Shown here piece after piece: positions 54,347 through 64,000 of a DNA stretch of 64,000 nt. The stretch is from Nematostella vectensis. Taxonomy: Eukaryota; Cnidaria; Anthozoa; Actiniaria; Edwardsiidae. How positions within the stretch are numbered: the stretch's first letter is position 1; the number at the start of each line of letters is the position of its first letter. A program made the position numbers and the translations under genes. The notes under the pieces are model-generated. The model searched no databases, had not been told where the DNA came from, and was given only the letters and a program-made list of their open reading frames with translations. The DNA lies in assembly GCF_932526225.1 (NCBI RefSeq), contig NC_064036.1:13757181-13821180 (forward strand), written 5' to 3'.

Positions 54347-54655
54347 GAGAACTTATTTATTATCAGGATAGAGTTGTATATAGAGAATATATTGACGAAT
54401 TACAGTGAGTTAAGAATCGGACCGAGTATATCAACGCGTTTGAGACGTTTTAGTCTTGTTCTATGATTCATGTTTATTGCTTAGTAATAAGCCTGTTTCC
54501 CAATTTGTGGTGTAAATACGAGTCATCAGGCATTTTTCTGTAGTTTTCCTAGAATTATCTGCGGATAGCAAATTACCAACGATCATCGCTGATTCTCGAC
54601 GCGTAGACACTGTCAGCTTATATATTGTACAACTATTCGAATAATTATATGTAAC

Positions 54656-54661
54656 AATAAA
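54656..54661 (+). other. Dlx polyadenylation signal
   Basis: AATAAA 310 bp after the Dlx stop, in an AT-rich 3' UTR. Confidence 0.6.
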
Positions 54662-54669
54662 TCGACAGA

Positions 54670-57600
54670 TGATTTAAAGTAAGGTTGTGTAAAGTTGACG
54701 CCTTAGTTCTAGTCGTCGCACGCTCTACGCTTGTTTCTTCAGTCTTAAAGTTATTTTACCTAAGGGCTCTTCTAAACTTTGGTAATTGGCTCTCTCTTGT
54801 GAAGGACAAAAGAGATCACCTTTACTGTCAGATTGTTTTACCATCGCTATCTCTATAATATAAAAATGAAGACAAATAAAGTTATCGATAAAAGTATAAC
54901 GCGTGTTTATGGGCTGTTGGATTTCATGGCAAGCACTCAACCCTCTTTAAATGTTCCTCTGAAATATCAACGGCGTATAATACAAAAGCTCGCTAAAGTT
55001 ATTGAGTGTGTTTTGAACAAGACAAGGGTAATATACTTGTTGACTTTGCGTAGTAGCTTAAGCAAAACCTGAATTAAGGGCTCAAAAGTTTACAGATAAA
55101 ACTTGTAGCTAATATTGAGTGAGCGGCATTAAAGGACCCCGAGGCAAGTTCGGTAAAACGCCGAATTGGAGCCAAATATTTTAGCTGCTCAACGTTTACT
55201 TGTGAATCCCTTATCAATTGTTTGAAAAGGTTTACTTAACACAAAGCCATCTCAGGGTTTTGTGGTTGACTGTGATCTATTGTGTGTGATGTGTGTTTTG
55301 GATGCGCTAGTTGACTACAATAGAAGGGCCATTAGGCGTTGTGCGCATCAGTTAGCACTTTCTATGTCATGAACGCGCGAGAACTTCATATCGCCTACGG
55401 ACCACGGACCCACCAGCGTTCAGCAAAGCAGCTGACTCGAGCCCAATGTTTATATTAAAAACTTTTAAAACTCATCGCGGCAAGGAAAACAGTTTCTAAT
55501 TAAAAGAAAATTTGTTTTATTTTGTAAAACTTCATTTAACTAAACCTTGAAAGGTAAAACCAAGAAATCTACGAAGTTGCTATTAGCCAGTCGATTTTTA
55601 ATCGAACCCAATGGAGAAAAAAGCGTTTTAACGTCCCTTAATTAATTGCAATATCAGGAATTTAAGTTTTTGAAAAATAGAAAATGTGCAGTTTGTGTGC
55701 AAACGATCTTATTAGGAGACCGGTTAAAGAAGAAAAAGAACAATTGCTCGCCTAAAATTAGCTGCAAATTTGCTCGTTCGTCATATTTAATAGCCTGAAA
55801 GCGTGTGGGGTATTCAAAATGGGCATGAAATTAAAAGTTAACTCGCGCCTAATTGCAGCAGACTTTCTTCAATTATGATTGAAATGGAAAACGAATCAGA
55901 ACAAGCTGGAAAATGAAATTTCCCTTTTAAGAAATATTAAGGATTTGTTTAATATTAGGGATAGCTTTATTTTTACAAAGTTCTAGGTTATTTCTTTTTC
56001 GTGAAATCGAGGACTATTGTGATTCGCCCAGCAGTTTGCAATTAAAGTCTTTGGACGCAACTGATATACGTGCTCAAAAACGATCTGCTCTTCGGGTTCA
56101 GTCTTAAGATCAAGTCCATTATCCATCTAAATCGAAAAGGTGACTTCCATTTCACGCATTTTCAGTAATAACTACTCTCTTTTACCTCAGCGAATGTTGA
56201 TAATTGCGGTTTAAAAAAAAACAAATTGACTTTGGTGCTAAGTTCTCTTTTTTCCTGAAACAAAGATTTCTTATATGGAGTAGGAATTGTGGCTTCCATT
56301 AAGAAACGTATTAATGCTTATTCTCGGAATTCTGGTTGCCTCTCTCCAAATGCGGTTTTAAGGCCCATTCGGTATCTCTTGGCGTTGAATAGGTACTCGA
56401 GGTCTGAGTAAGCGTGATTGTGACGAGTGACGTCATAAGCTGCTCAACCTCGACTGTCATTCATCGCTCAACCAAATCTCTTCGGGAGTTTCTTAAAGGC
56501 AATGTTTCTATGAACACGAAAGGATTCATGACTTTGAGTACACCCATTTATCCCACGACTCTCTCCGATCATCCGCAAAGTCACAAACTGCCGTAATCTA
56601 CTCGCCTAAATTCATATAGTCTAACAGTGTTAATGTACCGCTATCTTTTGAAGGCCTTCGCTTCATGAGGAATCGTACCGAGGTGTTCATTTTTGACGAT
56701 TTTGTTCCTGTTTCAAACTCACGTGGTTTGAATGCTAATGGCACCCTCTTTCCCCCTTCTGTCGAACTCTTATAACCGCTATATTTATCACGATTTATTT
56801 GTAAAGATTACCGTTTTAGAAATATTTTTATTCGATATTGTTTCGCATAGTTTGCATGTTATATTTTTGTTTTGCTGTTGTTTAAGAGGAGACAATATTT
56901 AGTAGCTCATGATTTTAAGGACTTCAAAGGTGGTGGCTTCGCAGTGGCTTATTGAACATCACTGTCGACAGAGTATTCGTCTCAGAGCGCCACGCTGAAA
57001 ACATGCACTCTGCATGGTAACAGGCTTACCATTTTCTAAAGGGATGACACCGTTCCAGTAACGATCATCTTTTATTTCTCTTTATTTGCCTCGATAATAC
57101 CTATACGCAAAGCTCTTGCCTTAAAAAAAATCTTTTGTGAATGCGATTAGAAGACAAGTGATAATAACCCTTTGTCGGATACTTATTTTTCGGATTTGGT
57201 GTCAAGAGCCTATCTTGTACGAGTCAATAGTATTAGAGTTGTGCTCGCACTTCTCTTGTTTCATGGACTAAGGAGGTCGTGCATCACCCTTTATGTATTT
57301 CCTCCTTTTGAACGGTCTTTTGGAAGGGCGATGCAGGTCCTTTTTAAAAGTCAAATTGTTACAAAAGACAACTCCTGTCCAGTTATTTACAGTATTAACA
57401 CCTTCTGAATTACCTGTAAAGATAAAGAAAACTTCAGTTTAATTGATGCCCACGTGCATAACGCGCAGATAAAGAGTATTTCGCAGTTGTTTATTTTTTT
57501 CGTATTTGGTACTTCAACTATATTCTACCCAACAAGGTTTTTTTTATTCTCGGTGTGTGTGAGGGTTTGTTTAATCACTTTACTGTATTGGTATGTTTAG

Positions 57601-59005
57601 ACATGTAGTATGAACCTGCCGGGTGTGTGACCTGTTTTCACGCAAGATATTTGAAAACAACTACACGTAATCTATAAATTCACACTTCTTACACCCGTTT
57701 GTTTCATGAAGAAAATTTGGCTCCGCTCGTCTGCCGGTGAGTCGGATACCAGCGATAATCTGACTTATCAGATGACTATCTTTTGTCCAAAGCCCTCCCA
57801 ATGTTTTAATAATTGCTTAATGGTTCTTAAAGGTAATTTTAGCTCATTATTTTTTTATAAACAAAAGCATCGAATTTTGAGATCACAAGGCACTTTTGAG
57901 CAGTTTTACTCGTAGCCATAATGGTGATGTAAATACTTCTAAGTATTCGTCTAATGAAGATCATTCCAAATGGGTTTGGAGTATGTGTCCAGGGACTACA
58001 TGTCCACATCAGCAATCGAGCTGTTAACATCTCCACGTTTTTGCTCTTTCTTCGACTCGAGTCTAATGGGAGTTGTTTAGATCATTAGCGATTACTTTCG
58101 AGATAACCGCAAAGCCCCTTAATGGATTTATCCTGCCATTTGCAAGACAATTACCTGTCATTGTGAAGCCTCTTTGTGTCTAGCTGTGATTGCATAAATG
58201 CCTTTATTGTTACGCGGTTCGGCCTCACCTTAATTGTAAACGTATCACAGGCACTTGTAAATGGATAGCCTACTCAATGTTTTTTTTTTGTTTGGAACTC
58301 TTTCAAACACACACACACTAAAGAGAGCTAAAAGTAACTGAGCCATGTGAGAAGGGTCAAATTTCGAGAACAAGTGACAAACAAATACTCCGCTTTGTTT
58401 TGTTTCTAGTTGGCCAGCCGTACTAATGAGACAAGTCTGATTCCTTTCAGCTTTTCCATCTTTCCCTTGGACTGATTCCACTCATTAACTACTGATCTAC
58501 TCTTTGAAGTTCCAATGACAACTCAATTATCGCGTATTATTTCTAGTAGAGATTAACTGACAAATAAGCAGTAATTTTCGCTGATATATTTCCCTGACAG
58601 ATCTAGTGATTAGAAATATTTAAACCTCTGTCTGTGTTCTTGAATATCAACTCTCAACAACTTGAATAACAACAAACGAGTTAAAATACTTAGATCAGGC
58701 CTGAGTGTTTTCCTTCCATCATTTTAAATTCTCGACTTGTCGCTTATCATGATCAAATACCTTAATTACACTATAAATAAATAATTTTAGTGGTTATTAT
58801 ACTTACAATGGTTCACAGTGCATTAGACACCAAGAGGCGAGCTTGATATGCACTGCTGAACAATCAACTCGTGCAAGAACCCCCTAGAATAACAAAAGCG
58901 GTCCGACAAAAGTGTCTTGCTCTCGAAGAACTTGATGATACAGTGAAGATATTGGTCCACTTGTCACTTGAATTGGTCATTTTGATAGCACGTAGCCGGA
59001 CCCCT
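54670..59005. other. Noncoding stretch downstream of Dlx
   Basis: Long non-repetitive AT-rich DNA with no supported gene. The lack of arrays and MITEs compared with the rest of the window could reflect selective constraint, but this needs comparative data. Confidence 0.4.
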
Positions 59006-59009
59006 TGGC

Positions 59010-59875
59010 TAACAGCATAACTGTATTAGTATAACCGTACCCCTGGTCTAAAACATCATTGTATAAGTATAACCGTACTCCTGGTCTAACATCATTACTG
59101 TATTAGTATAACCGTACTCCTGGTCTAACATCATTACTGTATTAGTATAACCTTACCCCTGGTCTAACTTCATTACTGTATTAGTATAACCGAACCCCTG
59201 GGCTAACATCATTGTATAAGTATAACCGTACTCCTGGTCTAACATCATTACTGTATTAGTATAACCGTACTCCTGGTCTAACTTCATTACTGTATTAGTA
59301 TAACCGAACCCCTGGGCTAACATCATTGTATAAGTATAACCGTACTCCTGGGATGACATCATTACTGTATTAGTATAACCGTACTCCTGGTCTAACATCA
59401 TTACTGTATTAGTATAACCGTACCCCTGGTCTAACTTCATTACTGTATTAGTATAAACGTACCCCTGGTCTAACTTCATTACTGTGTTAGTATAACCGTA
59501 CTCCTGGTCTAACATCATTACTGTATTAGTATAACCGTACCTCTGGTCTAACTTCATTACTGTATTAGTATAACCGTACCCCTGGTCTAACATCATTACT
59601 GTATTAGTATAACCGTACCCCTGGTCTAACTTCATTACTGTATTAGTATACGCGAACCCCTGGGCTAACATCATTGTATAAGTATAACCGTACTCCTGGG
59701 ATGACATCATTACTGTATTAGTATAACCGTACTCCTGGTCTAACATTATTACTGTATTAGTATAACCGTACTCCTGGTCTAACATCATTACTGTATTAGT
59801 ATAACCGTACCCCTGGTCTAACTTCATTACTGTATTATTATAACCGTACTCCTGGTCTAACTGCACAACTGTATT
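59010..59875. repeat. 39-bp minisatellite, about 22 copies
   Basis: Units of CTAACATCATTACTGTATTA then GTATAACCGTACTCCTGGT, with sub-types (CTAACTTCATT, GGATGACATC, ATTGTATAAG). Period 39 is a multiple of three, giving a 237-codon minus-strand frame that is an artefact. Confidence 0.95.
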
Positions 59876-60314
59876 TACTAAGGAGTGAAGAAGATATGTC
59901 TATTTGAACCACTGACTTATGGTGCCACTCTATATATTGACAACAAATAACCTTGAATTTGATTTTTTTTTTCTAAATTTGCTGAAAATTTGTTGAAAGA
60001 AGATTGACATAATAAGATCGACAAGTTTTTTTGCTTTTATCCCGTGCTTCTTTGTTAGTACTCTTGGGCGTGCCATCCAGAGGGCCATAAGTTAGAAAAC
60101 TTTAAACGGCTATTTATGTATACCTTCGTTAAATAAAGTTTATTGTATTGTTGTATAGTATACTAGCGATTCATTTCATGTCACCAATTATTTGTATACT
60201 TTTCCATTTAGAAATCATAAGGTATGAACTCATAGGTTTGTAGATATCGTAAATATAGTCCTCGTGACATTTTCTCACCGACTTACTCCAACCTCACACC
60301 TTCTGCTCGACCTC

Positions 60315-60591
60315 TATTCGCTATTCTCGTGTTGTGCGGGGTATGGGTCGAGTTGATAAGTTAACAGCATGCTGGGACAATTCTAGGGGTGGCAATTCAA
60401 CGTAAACATATTGATAGGATACTGAATGAAAGCTAGAAAATTGTAGGTTTTGGCATTTCTGTTCCCGGAATATCTTCGATAGTGTTACAGCCTAATCGTT
60501 GTATCGTTCGACGCCATGTTGAATTGCATCCCAGCATGCTGTTCGCTTATCAATTCGACCCAATCCCCGAGCAACGTTAGAATAGTGAATA
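60315..60591. mobile_element. 277-bp palindromic MITE
   Basis: The left arm (TATTCGCTATTCTCG, GGGTCGAGTTGATAAG, AACAGCATGCTGGGA) is the inverse of the right arm (TCCCAGCATGCTGTT, CTTATCAATTCGACCC, GAATAGTGAATA) over about 70 bp. No ORF. Confidence 0.75.
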
Positions 60592-61362
60592 AAGATTGGC
60601 TCCAGTGCATTTGATAGGATGCATTATTCGCATTCTCGTGTCACTGTGAGCATCGCGATATTATAGCTTTCACGTTTGAATTCACACAGTTGTATGCTAG
60701 ACCCATTATCGAGGACTTGGCAAGGGTGAGCTCACTTAGGTCAGTCTGATATTCGTGCAAACAAAGAGAATCGCCTCCAGTGCTTTGTTTTCACCAGAAA
60801 CCTCTAAATCACCAGTAACCTCGAGGTTTTCATTGATCCTAGGAATACGAGCCTAAAACCGTTTGCTCAGCATGATAGAGGTGACGAGTTTAAATGCTCG
60901 AAATAACTGTTCACGTCTAAATCATCTCTTAATGATTATTGGGTAATTGTTGTACACTTCTACTAATAGCGCTCCTGTTAATGTGAAGTGTCGGAGTATT
61001 ATGTTGTTTCATGTCAACAAGGAGGTCTCTCGTGAAAACTATGAAATGAACTTAGTTTGTATCGAATTCATTGCTTTTCTAAACATACCCCTAATTCTAT
61101 CGATACAAGCCTTGACTTGTTGACATAATTGCATAATATAACGATGACGAAGACAATGTTCGATACAAAGATCTATTGCTAATATGCCGCTAGGTAATAA
61201 CCAATAATGAAGGCAATAATTCTCTTAAGTCCATAATCATATATTCCGTTAGATTATAGTAAGCTTAATTAGCCAGGGGTTGCTGTGACTTTAGCTATTG
61301 TCTCGGAATGTAAATATACTACAATTGCTAATAAATAATCTAATTATCTGCACTCTTGCTTT

Positions 61363-61686
61363 ATATATAAGGGTGTTCTAATTTTTAGTTGAAGCTGGCC
61401 CATTCTAGTTTCTGGAGAATTTTGAGGCTGAAAATTTAATACGGATGTTCTTAAACTTCACTGCTTTAAAAATATAAAACCCATTGAGGTGTTAGAAGAT
61501 AATTACACAAATAAAGTAAATGATCAATAACAATAATATTTAAGTTATAGGAACACAATTATATTTTGATTCTACATTTTAGAATGCATCACACACAAAA
61601 CAATATATTGCTGCTATTCTAGTTTCGACATTTTTAAAGCATGTTCTTAATTTGATGGAATCTTACGCTGGACGTTCTTATAAAAG
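61363..61686. mobile_element. MITE with TTATAAGAACGTC termini, copy B (inverted, diverged)
   Basis: In reverse complement it aligns with the 5401-5718 element: TTTTATAAGAACGTCCAGC, ATTAAGAACATGC, TTCTAAAATGTAGAATCAAA, and the terminal TTTTTAGTTGAAGCTGGCCC. One terminus is degraded. Confidence 0.65.
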
Positions 61687-61689
61687 AGT

Positions 61690-62229
61690 TTCTTATAAAA
61701 CAGAGGTTGTTTAGAATTTTTTTTTTTCGTACGAGGTTTGTTACCAGGTAACTGCCTGCAGTTCTGCTTGTTCGATGGCATGTCGTTTGAGTCTTTCTTT
61801 TTTTTTTTTTTTTAATAGCCTCGAGGGAGCAGTCTCGTCGTCTCCGGTATTCAGTTCAATGTATTTGACTGTCAAAACAACATAGCCCCCAACCAGCTAT
61901 TAGTTCCGCACTAATTCACTGGCGCTGATAACCTCGCGCCTAAGCTACTGCACTTCACAAAGCAAACGTGTAGAACACGTGACGGGTCACCACAATACGA
62001 CTTGCGAGAATTCATTCAAACAAATCCATGATATTCTTGTGCTCGTTTTTTATCCTAAACTTATCCAACGTTTTGTTATTTTGTGAGAGTTCATTGAAAA
62101 ATCAATATTGAATTGTCTGTTATTTATCGAAATGGAGCCTTGCTTGAACCAATGGCTCATAAACCATGTTACTTGTATCCATGGCTGAAAACTCATACTA
62201 CCCGTTGCTTCTACCCGTAACTGGTAGCA
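61690..62229. other. 3' flank of the second homeobox gene
   Basis: T-rich sequence and a possible 3' UTR; no AATAAA on the minus strand that I would trust. Confidence 0.35.
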
Positions 62230-62636
62230 TCACATCCTGTATCTCTCAGTCGCATGATATCTTTCATACAGAACAGGATACCCTATTGAGCCCGCGGCAT
62301 ACCAGCAGTTGCATGGCTCCTGCACTAGGCGTATCTGGTTACTAGGTTCTAGCATCGGATGGCAGGGATAAAAGTGTCCCGCGGGGGGTGGGGTAAGGCT
62401 AAATAACATTTCCGACGCTAGCTTCCTTTTCAACTTCGTTCTTCTGTTCTGGAACCAGATTTTGATTTGCGTATCGCTGAGCTCGAGGGAGTTTGCGAGT
62501 TCGGCTCTGCGCGTGATCGTCAGGTACTTGTTTTTCTGGAATTCGGCCTCGAGTTCCCGGATCTGTGTGTTGGTAAAGGCCGTGCGCGTGCGCTTCTTTG
62601 ACGGGTCGCGCTTTCGCTTGCGCCTGCGATAGACAT
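62230..62636 (-). CDS. ANTP-class homeobox gene, last exon (partial)
   Basis: The exon opens at an acceptor TTGTCTCAG (62645-62637) in phase 1 and ends at the stop at 62230. It begins [14 protein letters not shown], then a full homeodomain: [58 protein letters not shown], and a 68-residue tail rich in Pro, Tyr and Cys. Gln50 and the [10 protein letters not shown] helix place it in the ANTP class. QIRELEAEF is Mox-like, while RRAELA...[11 protein letters not shown] is rough-like; neither fits throughout, so I leave it unassigned. The N-terminal exons lie to the right, beyond the window. Confidence 0.9.
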
Positions 62637-62664
62637 CTGAGACAATAGTAAGAATAACATCATG

Positions 62665-64000
62665 TACTAAACATGTCGTAAGCCCTTCCTACCTCTACTG
62701 AACATGTCCCTCCCTCGTAAGTCCTTCGTACCTGTACTGAACATGTCCCTCCCTCGTAAGCCCTTCCTACCCGTACTGAACATGTCCCTCCCTCGTAAGC
62801 CCTTCCTGCCTGTACTGAACATGTCCCTTCCTCGTAATCCCTTCGTACCTGTACTGAACATGTCCCTCCCTCGTCATCCCTTCCTACCTGTACTGAACAT
62901 GTCCCTCCCTCGTAAGCCCTTCCTTCCTGTTCTTAACATGTCCCTCCCTCGTAAACCCTTCGTACCTGTACTGAACATGTCCCTCCCTCGTAAGCCCTTC
63001 GTACCTGTACTGAACATGTCCCTCCCTCGTAAACCCTTCGTACCTGTACTGAACATGTCCCTCCCTTGTAAGCCCTTCGTACCTGTACTGAACATGTCCC
63101 TCCCTCGTATGCCCTTCGTACCTGTACTGAACATGTCCCTCCCTCGTAAGCCCTTCGTACCTGTACTGAACATGTCCCTCCCTCGTAAGCCCTTCGTACC
63201 TGTACTGAACATGTTCCTCCCTCGTAAGCCCTTCGTACCTGTACTGAACATGTCCCTCCCTCGTAAGCCCTTCCTGCCTGTACTGAACATGTCCCTCCCT
63301 CGTAAGCCCTTCTTACCTGTACCGAACATGTCCCTCCCTCGTAAACCCTTCGTACCTGTACTGAACATGTCCCTCCCTCGTAAACCCTTTCTGCCTGTAC
63401 TGAACATGTCCCTCCCTCGTAAGCCCTTCCTGCCTGTACTGAACATGTCCCTTCCTCGTAATCCCTTCGTACCTGTACTGAACATGTCCCTCCCTCGTAA
63501 GCCCTTCCTGCCTGTACTGAACATGTCGCTCCCTCGTAAGCCCTTCCTGCCTGTACTGAACATGTCCCTTCCTCGTAATCCCTTCGTACCTGTACTGAAC
63601 ATGTCCCTCCCTCGTAAGCCCTTCCTGCCTGTACTGAACATGTCCCTTCCTCGTAATCCCTTCGTACCTGTACTGAACATGTCCCTCCCTCGTAAGCCCT
63701 TCCTGCCTGTACTGAACATGTCTCTCCCTCGTAAGCCCTTCCTACCTGTACTGAACATGTCTCTCCCTCGTAAGCCCTTCCTGCCTGTACTGAACATGTC
63801 GCTCCCTCGTAAGCCCTTCCTGCCTGTACTGAACATGTCCCTTCCTCGTAATCCCTTCGTACCTGTACTGAACATGTCCCTCCCTCGTAAGCCCTTCCTG
63901 CCTGTACTGAACATGTCCCTCCCTCGTAAGCCCTTCCTGCCTGTACTGAACATGTCCCTTCCTCGTAATCCCTTCGTACCTGTACTGAACATGTCCCTCC
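62665..64000. repeat. 39-bp minisatellite in the homeobox gene intron, continues past the window
   Basis: About 34 units of CCTGTACTGAACATGTCCCT then CCCTCGTAAGCCCTTC(C/G)T(G/A), with a repeated pairing of TTCCTCGTAATCCC and CCCTCGTAAGCCC units toward the right end. The 372-codon minus-strand frame here is an artefact of the period being a multiple of three. Confidence 0.97.

Noticed and set aside
59153-59866. A 237-codon minus-strand repetitive frame
   Set aside because: Same reason: 39-bp non-coding array with no flanking gene structure.
62667-63992. A 372-codon minus-strand frame of 13-residue repeats
   Set aside because: It is wholly minisatellite. The period of 39 bp keeps frames open, and it lies in the intron of the homeobox gene.

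Overview
The window looks like nuclear DNA of an early-branching animal, most likely an anthozoan cnidarian (Nematostella-like is my guess; no species marker proves it). It is AT-rich, its genes have many GT-AG introns, it carries animal-specific genes (a Dlx homeobox gene, a class A GPCR), and it is full of minisatellites, short inverted-repeat transposons and one intact LINE.

Layout. 0-5 kb: a decayed LINE fragment and an intronless GPCR (minus) set between tandem arrays. 5-14.9 kb: no convincing gene, several short tandem arrays and one MITE. 14.9-16.4 kb: an intronless microsomal cytochrome P450 (minus). 16.5-21 kb: nothing assignable. 21.8-29.6 kb: a ten-exon MICU1-like gene (minus), regulator of the mitochondrial calcium uniporter. 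29.95-47.96 kb: an eighteen-exon mitochondrial thioredoxin reductase (plus) ending in Gly-Cys-Sec-Gly, with the Sec TGA at 47950 and a SECIS-like hairpin about 400 nt downstream. 48-53 kb: no gene, one hairpin MITE. 53.3-54.3 kb: a two-exon Dlx gene (plus). 54.7-62 kb: no gene, a 39-bp minisatellite and two MITEs. 62.2-62.6 kb: the last exon of a second ANTP-class homeobox gene (minus), its intron filled by another 39-bp minisatellite that runs off the window.

How the genes relate. MICU1 and TrxR2 are head to head, with 329 bp between start codons and YY1-like motifs in the gap. Both products act in mitochondria (calcium uptake gating and thioredoxin-2 reduction), so a shared bidirectional promoter is likely. 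Dlx and the second homeobox gene are tail to tail about 8 kb apart.

The most unusual signal is that several intronic arrays in TrxR2 and MICU1 are built from the gene's own splice junctions. A 52-bp array of roughly 88 copies repeats the 3' end of TrxR2 exon 13 together with its splice donor, a 33-bp array does the same for exon 4, and shorter tandem copies reproduce the acceptors of TrxR2 exon 12 and MICU1 exon 9. The LINE and several MITEs then inserted into these arrays. Exon structures were assembled by eye from splice signals, reading frame and family knowledge; both long genes close in frame across all exons.
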